Source: a virus
Strand: one strand, 5' to 3'
Length of the DNA stretch: 41,336 nt
IMG/VR virus record: IMGVR_UViG_3300047471_000084
Location: 1 to 41,336 of that record
A program made the position numbers and the translations under genes. This document shows positions 34,820 through 41,139 of the stretch, one piece after another. The number at the start of each line of letters is the position of its first letter. Position 1 is the stretch's first letter. The notes under the pieces were generated by a model. That model was not told the DNA's origin. It saw only the letters and a list, made by a program, of their open reading frames with translations, and did no database searches.

Positions 34820-36288
34820 GCTCCCATCCAAGACAGCCTAGATTCACCTGGATACCGCATCTCTGGCTCTGGCTTGGGCGCTGGAGGCGCTACCTTGACA
34901 GAGAATGTCATGGCCAGCATATCGGCCCTATCCGGGGATCCAATCTCAGGAAACCGCTTCTTTAGGTCTTCTTTTCGTTCAAGCTGTATTTGGCCCTTAT
35001 TGCTGAAGCCGTATTCAAGCGCACAGAGTTGAGCACAGAGGTCAGGATCGTCCGGTATTTCGACTTGAGAGTTAAGCCAATCACGCATGAGTCCCCAGAC
35101 CTCAGCGCGTCTATTAAAATATGTGGTGGAGTCATTAGCAGTAGCGCCTCCGTGAAATCCGTGGACTCGCTCTGCATATCCCCTGATCTCCATGTGGTCA
35201 ATGACGCCGCCTCCGACTCCATCCTCGTCAATTACGATTGCATCCGGGCTTTCCTTGCCCATGAACTCAATGACCCTCTCGGCTACCTGGGCTGTGCTCA
35301 ATCCTCGTAACGTAGCCAGAATCACTGCCTTACGTCCTTGCCGCCACCCGATAACCGTCTCGTCCGCACCGAACCTGGCCACATCCACAGACAGAATCTT
35401 AGGTAATCCCTCGTAGCCCTCAGCCTTGTACTTTCTGGCAGCTTCGACAATGTCTGATGGGATAAACTGTGCAGAACCAGCGCGGGGAAACTCACCCCGT
35501 ACCCTAACTCTAACGAAGTCTGAGTCTTCGCCGTAGTCCGCAATCCACTTCTCAATCTGTGCTTTGTTGGTTCCCTCAACGGTCCTGCTGTCTATCTGGA
35601 AGGTCTTCCATCGGTGCTTGAGGCGTCCGAAGCATTCCCTAAACCTGCCAGTGTTTTGAGTAGGATTGCCAAAGGCAAGCCAGATAATTTCTGTGTCCTC
35701 ATCTGTAAGGGCACCTTCTGCGACTTGCCATACGCTATCAGCAATTGCGCTTGCTTCGTCAAAGATAAGCAGAATGCGCTTTCCTTTGTTATGCAGTCCC
35801 GCAAAAGCCTCTGTGTTGTTTTCCGACCAGGGGATCGCATCTACCCTCCACAGCTTAGAATGCTCTGGGTCTTTAACCGTAATGCTGGTGGCCTTCATCT
35901 CCCACCAATGAGAGTTAATGCTGAGCCTAAACCACTTATGTATCTCTGGGACTGTCTTGGTGGCGAGCTGTGTACCCGTATTGGCCGTTACGATTACTTT
36001 ACAGTCCTCGCAAGTAGAAACAGCCCAGTGAATGACCATCGACACAAGCGCTGACTTACCGATTCCATGCCCAGAAGCCACAGCAACCATGCAAGGCTGA
36101 AAGCGAGTAGCAGGATTGGATAGATGGTTGCCAATCTCAGCCAGCACCCCCGCTTGCCAGGGACGCGGGCCAGTCGATCCATCCAGCTCGTCTTTTCCCC
36201 ATTCATAAGAACCTTCTGCCAATCTAACGGGATCGTGCGTGCAATCGGCAACCGCATCTATCAGCTGCTCTTCGGTGCTTGGTTCCAT
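34816..36288 (-). CDS. terL: Terminase large subunit (490 aa)
   Basis: This is the packaging motor. The ATPase has Walker A Gly-His-Gly-Ile-Gly-Lys-Ser at 73-79, Walker B Ile-Leu-Leu-Ile-Phe-Asp-Glu at 172-178 and a Gly-Asn-Pro-Thr segment near 207-210. The RNase H-like nuclease has Ser-Val-Asp-Val-Ala-Arg-Phe-Gly at 300-307 (Asp302), Val-Ile-Asp-Glu-Asp-Gly-Val-Gly-Gly-Gly at 352-361 and Asp-Arg-Ala-Asp at 453-456 giving the metal-binding acids. All needed residues are present. The ATG overlaps the small terminase stop by TAATG. The subgroup cannot be used to tell headful from other packaging without alignment. Confidence 0.95.
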   Translation of the reverse strand: MEPSTEEQLIDAVADCTHDPVRLAEGSYEWGKDELDGSTGPRPWQAGVLAEIGNHLSNPATRFQPCMVAVASGHGIGKSALVSMVIHWAVSTCEDCKVIVTANTGTQLATKTVPEIHKWFRLSINSHWWEMKATSITVKDPEHSKLWRVDAIPWSENNTEAFAGLHNKGKRILLIFDEASAIADSVWQVAEGALTDEDTEIIWLAFGNPTQNTGRFRECFGRLKHRWKTFQIDSRTVEGTNKAQIEKWIADYGEDSDFVRVRVRGEFPRAGSAQFIPSDIVEAARKYKAEGYEGLPKILSVDVARFGADETVIGWRQGRKAVILATLRGLSTAQVAERVIEFMGKESPDAIVIDEDGVGGGVIDHMEIRGYAERVHGFHGGATANDSTTYFNRRAEVWGLMRDWLNSQVEIPDDPDLCAQLCALEYGFSNKGQIQLERKEDLKKRFPEIGSPDRADMLAMTFSVKVAPPAPKPEPEMRYPGESRLSWMGA

Positions 36289-36617
36289 TACTTCTTTTTG
36301 GCTCTCAGCCGAGCTACTCGCGCTGCCAAGCCCTCGTTAACCGTCACGTCCAGCTCGTCCTTGACCTTGCCCTCTACGCGATCTGCCATCTTATCGAGCA
36401 GGAGGACTTTGGCCATGCCCTTGGATTGCAAAGTCTCCATAACTGCCTTGGCCACAAGTTCCATGTTTCCAGTATCTTCCAAGAGCTTTTCAAACATCTC
36501 CGTTATAGGCTTTTTCTTGGGTCGGCCAGACGGATTGCCGGATACACCCTTTGGCCACAGGTGCGGAGGTCGGCGCTTTGTTTTTTCGTTGTTAGCAGAA
36601 GCGGGAAGGCCCATCAT
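36288..36617 (-). CDS. DUF5681-like protein, small terminase candidate (109 aa)
   Basis: Residues 18-36 contain Trp-Pro-Lys-Gly-Val-Ser-Gly-Asn-Pro-Ser-Gly-Arg-Pro, a strong DUF5681-type motif often found in the gene just before large terminases. The rest is helical (Met-Glu-Leu-Val-Ala-Lys-Ala-Val) with a basic end Arg-Leu-Arg-Ala-Lys-Lys-Lys. Small terminases bind the packaging site and regulate the large subunit; the role here is inferred by place. Tandem ATGs at 36617 and 36614 are both possible starts. Confidence 0.65.
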   Translation of the reverse strand: MMGLPASANNEKTKRRPPHLWPKGVSGNPSGRPKKKPITEMFEKLLEDTGNMELVAKAVMETLQSKGMAKVLLLDKMADRVEGKVKDELDVTVNEGLAARVARLRAKKK

Positions 36618-36775
36618 AAATTAGGGTTAACTCCAAAAACTTGCTTCCAGGCAGATTGCCAAGAATCGTGAAAACTCCAAGTACCACCCCATTCATATCC
36701 CTCAAGACCATTCCAGGTATCCACAAGCCATTGGCCAGTCTTAAACTTAGAGATTGTGATTCTCTTGCGCTTCAT
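36614..36775 (-). CDS. Small Trp-rich protein (53 aa)
   Basis: An ATG at 36775 opens a frame that ends at 36614, overlapping the small terminase candidate by ATGA. It starts Lys-Arg-Lys-Arg and has six Trp (Gln-Trp-Leu-Val, Asp-Thr-Trp, Glu-Trp-Gly-Gly-Thr-Trp, Ser-Trp, Ala-Trp). A GGGGT site lies near the start. No family recognised; the tight overlaps with both neighbours support it. Confidence 0.5.
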   Translation of the reverse strand: MKRKRITISKFKTGQWLVDTWNGLEGYEWGGTWSFHDSWQSAWKQVFGVNPNL

Positions 36776-36879
36776 CTCGCAATCACCCCAAAATGAATGA
36801 ATAAACCCAATGTAATCACACCGATAACGAATAACGCAAGGATTAGAGCTGCCATTTGGTCTACTACCTTAGGCTTCAT
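36772..36879 (-). CDS. Single-span membrane peptide (35 aa)
   Basis: A 35-residue frame joined by ATGA to both neighbours. It has a short basic head (Lys-Pro-Lys) and one hydrophobic helix (Ala-Leu-Ile-Leu-Ala-Leu-Phe-Val-Ile-Gly-Val-Ile). No Shine-Dalgarno is visible, so translation would depend on coupling. Possibly an inner-membrane peptide; the role is unknown. Confidence 0.45.
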   Translation of the reverse strand: MKPKVVDQMAALILALFVIGVITLGLFIHFGVIAR

Positions 36880-37055
36880 CGGGTATGGTTCTTAACTAAC
36901 GGTCTGAAATCTGGTGGGTGTATGCCGTGGAGCGTCCTTGCATGGACATAGCAACCCTTAATGCTTCTGCCACCGTATTCATGCTTAACCAGCGGGCTGT
37001 ATAATCGGCAGTTCTTGTGCTTCTCGCAGGGTTGCCACCAGACATGCAGAATCAC
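36876..37055 (-). CDS. Small Cys/His-containing protein (59 aa)
   Basis: GTG 37055 overlaps the upstream TGA (GTGA), and the stop overlaps the next ATG. It has Trp-Trp-Gln-Pro-Cys-Glu-Lys-His-Lys-Asn-Cys and Gly-Cys-Tyr-Val-His, a possible zinc site. The rest is basic. No family recognised. Confidence 0.5.
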   Translation of the reverse strand: MILHVWWQPCEKHKNCRLYSPLVKHEYGGRSIKGCYVHARTLHGIHPPDFRPLVKNHTR

Positions 37056-37282
37056 TGGCTAGCCTCGTACAGATTGAGCCTTGCTGCGTATGCCTCCGGG
37101 GTCTCTAGTCGCTCTCTGTGGCGCTTGCCGTCATGCTCAAAGATGAAAGAACCGGGATAGAATCGCTTATGGGGCTCCGTGCCTATCTTCAGCTTGCCAA
37201 TATCAGACATCTGGTGCCCTGTGTGCACTGGGCCAATATAGGCGTAACGATCCGGGTCAGTCTCTTTGGCTAGCCCAGACAA
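37052..37282 (-). CDS. Hypothetical protein, possibly the 3' part of a frameshifted gene (76 aa from TTG 37282)
   Basis: The frame has Phe-Tyr-Pro-Gly-Ser-Phe-Ile-Phe-Glu-His-Asp-Gly and Glu-Thr-Pro-Glu-Ala-Tyr-Ala-Ala-Arg. It stays open upstream to about 37366 with protein-like composition (Arg-Arg-Tyr-Leu-Leu-Lys-Tyr-Pro-Asp-Gly-Ser-Lys-Lys), but no ATG or GTG start is available there. TTG 37282 has no good ribosome site. The 37338-37442 frame runs straight into it in another phase. A shift near 37365 would give one gene of about 130 residues from ATG 37442. Confidence 0.5.
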   Translation of the reverse strand: MSGLAKETDPDRYAYIGPVHTGHQMSDIGKLKIGTEPHKRFYPGSFIFEHDGKRHRERLETPEAYAARLNLYEASQ

Positions 37283-37337
37283 GACAAGATCATCCCGCTC
37301 TAGGCGGTCAATGTGTTTCTTGCTGCCATCTGGATAT

Positions 37338-37442
37338 TTAAGCAGGTATCGTCTGGAGATAGGAGAACCCTATGTTTACTTTAGGCAACGGGAAATTGGC
37401 CCGCCCGTGCTCAGGTACACCTATGTACATTCTAGCTGGCAT
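37338..37442 (-). CDS. Short leftward ORF (34 aa), likely first part of the frameshifted gene
   Basis: ATG 37442 is the first start of the leftward arm. It encodes a small protein with Tyr-Ile-Gly-Val-Pro-Glu-His-Gly-Arg-Ala and Phe-Pro-Leu-Pro-Lys-Val-Asn-Ile-Gly. The protein-like signal continues after it in a different frame (see 37052-37282). No strong ribosome binding site is visible. Confidence 0.4.
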   Translation of the reverse strand: MPARMYIGVPEHGRANFPLPKVNIGFSYLQTIPA

Positions 37443-37493
37443 GTCAACTTTCGCTTTTTCTTCATATTATTTTAGGTCTGACTAACTTTTCTC

Positions 37494-37522
37494 TTGACAA
37501 TTACCGATAGTAGTAGTAATCT
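37494..37522 (+). promoter_or_regulatory. Early promoter 1, leaderless, with operator-like sequence
   Basis: TTGACA (37494-37499), a 17-base spacer and TAATCT (37517-37522). The ATG at 37529 begins six bases after the -10, so transcription probably starts at or near it and the mRNA has no leader. The spacer end carries GATAGTAGTA (37506-37515), the reverse complement of 37748-37757 in promoter 2. The region lies between divergent arms. Confidence 0.6.
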
Positions 37523-37528
37523 CTAAGC

Positions 37529-37717
37529 ATGGAGACTAACCACATGACCTACAAAGAACTCTACCGAGCAGCGACCACCTGGACCGCACGCCACATCGCA
37601 CAAGATTACCTGTCGATGTATGGAGCCAAGGAACTGGCGGCGATCATCGACATCGAAACCGTGAGCAGCTTCCAAGTGAAAGAGGGTGGTCAGCCGATCA
37701 CCCCGCAGGCCCAGTAA
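37529..37717 (+). CDS. Small early protein (62 aa), first gene of the rightward arm
   Basis: It starts at ATG 37529 directly behind a strong -35/-10 pair with no Shine-Dalgarno, suggesting leaderless translation. The protein is helical (Lys-Glu-Leu-Tyr-Arg-Ala-Ala, then Ala-Arg-His-Ile-Ala-Gln-Asp-Tyr-Leu) with a short loop-strand end. It is unlike known repressors by eye, but its place as first early gene suits a host-takeover or regulatory role. Confidence 0.55.
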   Translation: METNHMTYKELYRAATTWTARHIAQDYLSMYGAKELAAIIDIETVSSFQVKEGGQPITPQAQ

Positions 37718-37727
37718 TAGATTTCCC

Positions 37728-37756
37728 TTGACAAGTAAAGTGACTGATACTACTAT
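37728..37756 (+). promoter_or_regulatory. Early promoter 2, leaderless, with operator-like sequence
   Basis: TTGACA (37728-37733), 17-base spacer, TACTAT (37751-37756; 4 of 6). ATG 37764 starts seven bases after the -10. TACTACTATC at 37748-37757 covers the -10 and is the reverse complement of a segment in promoter 1. The shared sequence in the same place relative to both promoters suggests one regulator for both. Confidence 0.62.
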
Positions 37757-37763
37757 CAAGCCA

Positions 37764-37904
37764 ATGAACGCACAAACACAAACCGAATGCAAGTGCCCCA
37801 AGTGCGAATACCGCTGGTCGCCCAGGGTGGAAGATCCCAAGGCTTGCCCACGCTGTAAATCTCGCCTAGATTCAATCTCCAAGCAGAAAGTGCAGGTATC
37901 CTAA
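37764..37904 (+). CDS. Zinc-ribbon protein (46 aa)
   Basis: Start at ATG 37764, just after promoter 2. Cys-Lys-Cys-Pro-Lys-Cys and Cys-Pro-Arg-Cys, 17 residues apart between their second cysteines, with Tyr-Arg-Trp between, form a small zinc ribbon of the kind that binds nucleic acid. The leaderless position suggests early expression. Function unknown. Confidence 0.6.
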   Translation: MNAQTQTECKCPKCEYRWSPRVEDPKACPRCKSRLDSISKQKVQVS

Positions 37905-37970
37905 AATGAATAACTCTTTTTTTATGGCTGACCAACTTCCTGTAAGCTATATTAAACAAAGGGTTTATAG

Positions 37971-38291
37971 TTATTTGGGTATTGTTTTAGTAGCTCCAGT
38001 ATCAACTGTCTTATCACCCAGGGAACATAATTCTTCTGCAACACCTCGTCCGATAGACCTTCCATCTAGCAAATTGGGCTGCTCAAGCGAAGCCATTGCT
38101 TTTCTGATCTCGTCTCTGTGGTTCAGCATCCAGCGAGCGAATGCCGCTTTTATGGCTGCGTCTATCATCTGGTCTATCTCCATACGCAGCGCCTTACGGT
38201 GGTTTGCTGCCTCATTCTCACTACTGAGCATTAAGTCCTCAATGCTTCGGATCGAGCAATTGGCCAAGAAGTCTATCGGTATCTCAGACAC
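37971..38291 (-). CDS. Lone leftward gene in the early arm (106 aa)
   Basis: GTG 38291 has a GGGAGG site five bases upstream, and its own promoter is at 38321-38349. The protein is helical: residues 1-25 (Ile-Pro-Ile-Asp-Phe-Leu-Ala-Asn-Cys-Ser-Ile-Arg-Ser-Ile-Glu-Asp) and a long charged helix (Met-Glu-Ile-Asp-Gln-Met-Ile-Asp-Ala-Ala-Ile-Lys-Ala-Ala-Phe). No helix-turn-helix was recognised. Its inverse orientation and palindromic operator make it a candidate regulator or lysogeny/immunity gene. A rightward frame covering the same bases (37906-38352) lacks a ribosome site and is less protein-like. Confidence 0.6.
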   Translation of the reverse strand: MSEIPIDFLANCSIRSIEDLMLSSENEAANHRKALRMEIDQMIDAAIKAAFARWMLNHRDEIRKAMASLEQPNLLDGRSIGRGVAEELCSLGDKTVDTGATKTIPK

Positions 38292-38320
38292 ACGGGCCTC
38301 CCAGGGTAATTTGCACGTTG

Positions 38321-38349
38321 ATTATGTGATTACCGTCACATTGGGCCAA
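38321..38349 (-). promoter_or_regulatory. Promoter with CRP-like palindrome in the spacer
   Basis: On the minus strand TTGGCC (38344-38349), a 17-base spacer and CATAAT (38321-38326; 5 of 6). Within the spacer and touching the -10 is TGTGA-N6-TCACA at 38325-38340, a perfect palindrome matching the CRP/FNR-family half sites. A protein bound there should block RNA polymerase. The divergent early gene at 38390 lies 40 bases to the other side. Confidence 0.6.
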
Positions 38350-38389
38350 TAGGACTGAAGTTCTAGCGGTTAACAGTACGGAGGGGTAA

Positions 38390-38524
38390 ATGGATAGAAA
38401 AAATGAAATTCTGGAAGCGTGCGAAAGGGCAATCCGGCTAATCACTAAATATAGCAGTGGGGTCGCCGTCGATGAGGCGATAGATGTTCTGAAGGAAGCC
38501 ATCGCCAAAGTGGAGGGTGAGTAA
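38390..38524 (+). CDS. Small helical protein (44 aa)
   Basis: ATG 38390 follows GGAGGGG. Two helices are seen (Asn-Glu-Ile-Leu-Glu-Ala-Cys-Glu-Arg-Ala-Ile-Arg-Leu-Ile and Val-Asp-Glu-Ala-Ile-Asp-Val-Leu-Lys-Glu-Ala). The stop is directly followed by the ATG of the Arc-like gene, so the pair is probably co-regulated. Function unknown. Confidence 0.55.
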   Translation: MDRKNEILEACERAIRLITKYSSGVAVDEAIDVLKEAIAKVEGE

Positions 38525-38782
38525 ATGGCTTTTAACGGAAAACGCAGCGCAAGAGAGCGAATACCGTCCCAGGTCAATCTTGACCCTGATCTGGCCTCTA
38601 TCATCGCGGATCGCGCAGCTCGTAATCGCCGTACCAAGGGAGCCGAGATTGTCCATCTGCTCACGTTCGCAATCTTGAACGATCCGGAAGCTGGAATCCA
38701 CGAGCATTTCCGCATGAATGCTCCCCAATACGCACAGCCGCGCAATGTTACGCACATCGACGCACAAAGGCGCACGGCATGA
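38525..38782 (+). CDS. Arc/MetJ-like ribbon-helix-helix DNA-binding protein (85 aa)
   Basis: Residues 14-55 fit the ribbon-helix-helix fold: a strand (Ser-Gln-Val-Asn-Leu-Asp), helix A (Asp-Leu-Ala-Ser-Ile-Ile-Ala-Asp-Arg-Ala-Ala-Arg), a turn (Arg-Arg-Thr-Lys-Gly), and helix B (Ala-Glu-Ile-Val-His-Leu-Leu-Thr-Phe-Ala-Ile). Two copies would pair the strands and lie in the DNA major groove. P22 Arc and Mnt are the model phage members. It is a candidate regulator of the nearby promoters, but no binding site is demonstrated. The N-terminus and C-terminal tail are basic. Confidence 0.65.
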   Translation: MAFNGKRSARERIPSQVNLDPDLASIIADRAARNRRTKGAEIVHLLTFAILNDPEAGIHEHFRMNAPQYAQPRNVTHIDAQRRTA

Positions 38783-38973
38783 GCGAATACCTGGACGCAC
38801 GCAACGAGGCACTGGGCGAGCTACCGGAATGCATCAACTGTGGGCATCACTACCACGCTGGCGAATGTGAGCATGAAGGCGGAGACCGTTGGATAGATGG
38901 AGAGAGCATGGGTGCTTGGATGGCTGTGGGTCCTTGTGGTTGCAGGAACTTCGAAGCGGGAGGAAACGAATGA
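38779..38973 (+). CDS. Cys-rich small protein (64 aa)
   Basis: ATGA overlaps with both neighbours. The motifs Cys-Ile-Asn-Cys-Gly-His-His-Tyr-His-Ala-Gly-Glu-Cys and Gly-Pro-Cys-Gly-Cys suggest a zinc-binding fold; the rest is acidic. It fits the run of small Cys proteins of this early operon. Function unknown. Confidence 0.5.
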   Translation: MSEYLDARNEALGELPECINCGHHYHAGECEHEGGDRWIDGESMGAWMAVGPCGCRNFEAGGNE

Positions 38974-39086
38974 GAGCCTATGCCGGATTCGGAACTGTTC
39001 TGGAATGTAATGGCAAATTCCAGTGGGGTAGAAAGGTTACCTTCCTTCACAACTGGATTTCCAGCATGGTCTGGTGGTCACAGTGA
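38970..39086 (+). CDS. Small protein (38 aa)
   Basis: ATG 38970 lies in the ATGA overlap with the previous gene, with AGGAA upstream, and its stop overlaps the next GTG. The sequence has aromatic residues (Phe-Gln-Trp-Gly-Arg-Lys and Met-Val-Trp-Trp-Ser). Kept because of its double coupling. No function can be given. Confidence 0.45.
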   Translation: MRAYAGFGTVLECNGKFQWGRKVTFLHNWISSMVWWSQ

Positions 39087-39250
39087 ATAACTTCAGCCGC
39101 ATTACTGACCACGAAGTTAAAGAGCTGTGCCATGAAATCAACCAGGACATGAAGAGGGAGCGCAACGACTTACTGGCTGTGATTACGTGTCTGATCGTCA
39201 TCGAACTGGGATGCTTTTACGGAATCCTCAAGCTAATAGGAGTGCTCTGA
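39083..39250 (+). CDS. Small membrane protein (55 aa)
   Basis: GTG 39083 is in a GTGA overlap. A charged N-terminal helix (Val-Lys-Glu-Leu-Cys-His-Glu-Ile-Asn-Gln-Asp-Met-Lys-Arg-Glu) is followed by one hydrophobic segment (Leu-Leu-Ala-Val-Ile-Thr-Cys-Leu-Ile-Val-Ile) reaching near the C-terminus. It is probably an inner-membrane protein with a cytoplasmic head. Function unknown. Confidence 0.5.
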   Translation: MNNFSRITDHEVKELCHEINQDMKRERNDLLAVITCLIVIELGCFYGILKLIGVL

Positions 39251-39504
39251 TGAACCTCAAAGACTCAAAAGACATTGATGCCATCGTAGCCGCCTGTAAC
39301 GAAGCGGTAGATCACGTAATGAACGCACGGCGCTGCCCCAACTGCCACTTCCGGGGTCTTGAGATATTCTCCCTAAGCCATCCCTGCAATTACACGGGAA
39401 TCTTCCGGTGCATGAACCCGGACTGCCACATTAACGAGTTTGATCCCCAACTTCCCTATATCAGACCAACCGAGAAGAACCCAAACAACCGGAGTTCCAT
39501 ATGA
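39250..39504 (+). CDS. Zinc-knuckle protein (84 aa)
   Basis: The start overlaps the previous TGA (TGATG). Two pairs, Cys-Pro-Asn-Cys-His-Phe-Arg-Gly and Cys-Met-Asn-Pro-Asp-Cys-His, flank a beta region with a His-Pro-Cys-Asn segment, as in Com-like or topoisomerase-type zinc ribbons. An N-terminal helix comes first. Nucleic-acid binding is likely but unproved. Confidence 0.55.
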   Translation: MNLKDSKDIDAIVAACNEAVDHVMNARRCPNCHFRGLEIFSLSHPCNYTGIFRCMNPDCHINEFDPQLPYIRPTEKNPNNRSSI

Positions 39505-39548
39505 CCGGAGATTGGCTGGATCTTATGAATGGGGAGGGTCTGTCCTAA
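39501..39548 (+). CDS. Possible 15-aa coupling peptide
   Basis: ATG 39501 overlaps the previous stop and the TAA at 39546-39548 overlaps the next ATG. Such a mini-gene could carry ribosomes to the following gene. A GGGGAGGG inside it can also serve the next start. It may be just sequence kept for translational coupling. Confidence 0.25.
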   Translation: MTGDWLDLMNGEGLS

Positions 39549-39676
39549 TGTGCTCCGAATGTGGTTATGACTACAGCCATCCTCCCTGCGATAACTGCGG
39601 TGAATCTTGGGAGGAATGTGACTGCGGACACTACAAGGCTGTTGAACTTGAAGACCTGGAGGAAGAATGGCAGTAG
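39548..39676 (+). CDS. Small double zinc-ribbon protein (42 aa)
   Basis: Seven Cys in 30 residues: Cys-Ser-Glu-Cys-Gly-Tyr, Pro-Cys-Asp-Asn-Cys-Gly, Cys-Asp-Cys-Gly-His. The end is strongly acidic. It could hold one or two metal ions. GGGGAGGG is about 12 bases upstream. Role unknown. Confidence 0.5.
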   Translation: MCSECGYDYSHPPCDNCGESWEECDCGHYKAVELEDLEEEWQ

Positions 39677-39897
39677 TCACCAAGTACATCTGTGATGGCT
39701 GCGGGGCAGAGAAGGGCCTCGTCAATCACTGGTGGATGACCTGGGAAAACGGGGTCATTTGGGAAGTAATGACCTTCGATGAAACAAGGATTTTTCATCT
39801 GGCCTATTGCGGGGAATCTTGCGTGAGCAAAGCGTTCTCCGAGTGGATGCGGGCACGTAGTGAGCAAGGCAAAGACACAGATACAGGAAAGGGGTAA
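39667..39897 (+). CDS. Hypothetical protein with Cys motifs (76 aa)
   Basis: ATG 39667 overlaps the previous gene by 10 bases, with GGAGG seven bases upstream. Cys-Asp-Gly-Cys-Gly near the start and Cys-Gly-Glu-Ser-Cys further on suggest a zinc site around a Trp-rich middle (Asn-His-Trp-Trp-Met-Thr-Trp-Glu-Asn-Gly). No family recognised. It ends just before the ERF gene. Confidence 0.55.
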   Translation: MAVVTKYICDGCGAEKGLVNHWWMTWENGVIWEVMTFDETRIFHLAYCGESCVSKAFSEWMRARSEQGKDTDTGKG

Positions 39898-39901
39898 CGA
39901 G

Positions 39902-41023
39902 ATGAACGAAGGAGTGCAACTACCGGGAAACATGATATCGCTTCCAGAAAAACCAGGCTTGGTTAAAAAGCTCTGCGAGGTAATGGCGGAGGCTGGCTAT
40001 ATCAAGAAGCGCGGCCACAATGAACGATTCAACTATGACTATGCCACCGAAGCGGACGTTGTAGACGCCCTGCGGGACAAGCTGGCAGCACGCAATATCT
40101 TCATATTCCCCAGCGTTATAAGCGCAGAGCGCAAACTGCTTTCGCAGACCGCCAAGGGCGCAGATATGTTCATCACCGACATAATGATGCGCTGGACTTT
40201 CGTTGACGGAGATACGGGCGAGACCCACGAATGCATTATGCCTGGATGTGCTTCCGATACTGGCGACAAGGGTATCTATAAGGCCATAACCGGATGCTCT
40301 AAATATCTCTTCCTTAAAGCGTTCATGCTTCCCACTGGAGATGATCCAGAGAATGAGAAACCAGAGCACTATGAAGGTGTTAAGGCAGCTCAGTCCGTAG
40401 CCACCGCTAAACTGCGGTCCAAAGACGGCAGTGAGATCTTAAGCATCATTCCATATATGCAAGGATTTGCGGCCCTATCTGGCTCTGGCCTGTCCTTGGT
40501 TCGCGCCAACATGGATGATGCGATGCGCGGTAAGTTTGGCTGGGTCCAGAAGGGCAACGTCTTCATGATCCCGGTAGAGAAGGTCTCCGCACTTGTTGAG
40601 TTCTGTACCTTCCACAGCATTAGCGTACTAAACGAAGTCCCCGCAGTCGCAATCCAGCCGGAGCAGAAGCCAAAGACCAACGGCCATGCTCCGGCTACAC
40701 CTATGACTACTGATAAGTTCAAAGAAGCATGGACAGCACTTACTAACGATGGATCTACGGATCCGCTGATCCTCAGCGCCAAGATAACAATGAGCAGGGC
40801 TGGAAAAGCTACCATGTGGATAAAGTGGAACGGCCATGAAATCAGCACCTTCGACAAAGACCTATTTCCAGTTCTTGAAATGGCTATCAACAAGCCAGCC
40901 ATGCTGGAGTTCAAGGAAAACGGTAAATACAAGAACTTAGTGAAAGTGGTTCGCTTGGGAGGTCTGGACTTCTCTAAACCAGATCAACCTTACGAGGCTA
41001 GCGATTCGGATGTGGGATTCTAA
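39902..41023 (+). CDS. erf: ERF-family single-strand annealing protein (373 aa)
   Basis: Residues 18-150 match the ERF family (P22 Erf): Phe-Asn-Tyr-Asp-Tyr-Ala-Thr-Glu-Ala-Asp-Val-Val at 43-54, Leu-Arg-Asp-Lys-Leu, and Thr-Gly-Asp-Lys-Gly-Ile-Tyr-Lys-Ala-Ile-Thr-Gly-Cys-Ser-Lys-Tyr, then Lys-Ala-Phe-Met-Leu-Pro-Thr-Gly-Asp-Asp-Pro-Glu at 139-150. These proteins bind single-stranded ends and anneal them, so they circularise phage DNA and drive recombination. The last 100 residues (Ile-Leu-Ser-Ala-Lys-Ile-Thr ... Phe-Lys-Glu-Asn-Gly) look like an OB-type beta domain. ATG 39902 has an AAAGGGG site; a GTG at 39860 lacks one. No partner exonuclease gene was recognised. Confidence 0.85.
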   Translation: MNEGVQLPGNMISLPEKPGLVKKLCEVMAEAGYIKKRGHNERFNYDYATEADVVDALRDKLAARNIFIFPSVISAERKLLSQTAKGADMFITDIMMRWTFVDGDTGETHECIMPGCASDTGDKGIYKAITGCSKYLFLKAFMLPTGDDPENEKPEHYEGVKAAQSVATAKLRSKDGSEILSIIPYMQGFAALSGSGLSLVRANMDDAMRGKFGWVQKGNVFMIPVEKVSALVEFCTFHSISVLNEVPAVAIQPEQKPKTNGHAPATPMTTDKFKEAWTALTNDGSTDPLILSAKITMSRAGKATMWIKWNGHEISTFDKDLFPVLEMAINKPAMLEFKENGKYKNLVKVVRLGGLDFSKPDQPYEASDSDVGF

Positions 41024-41139
41024 TGAAGACACTTATTCTGGCACTTGCGGGCATGTTCCTGGCTATGGGTGCAACGATTGCCTTCTATGTGGCCGTTGGA
41101 TGGGCTGTAGTCCACCTACTTAGCAAGTTCTGGCTGTGA
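41023..41139 (+). CDS. Small membrane protein (38 aa)
   Basis: The start overlaps the ERF stop (TAATG) and the stop overlaps the HNH start (GTGA). One hydrophobic helix (Leu-Ile-Leu-Ala-Leu-Ala-Gly-Met-Phe-Leu-Ala-Met) and a second weaker one fill the protein. It is probably placed in the inner membrane. Role unknown; it is not near the endolysin. Confidence 0.5.
   Translation: MKTLILALAGMFLAMGATIAFYVAVGWAVVHLLSKFWL

Noticed and set aside
37266-37475. Rightward frame of 69 codons before the early promoters
   Set aside because: It lies upstream of both promoters, opposes the likely late-arm gene, and has no start signal.
37906-38352. Rightward frame of 148 codons opposite the 37971-38291 gene
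   Set aside because: No ribosome binding site, hydrophobic-polar pattern typical of an antisense shadow; the leftward gene has GGGAGG and its own promoter.
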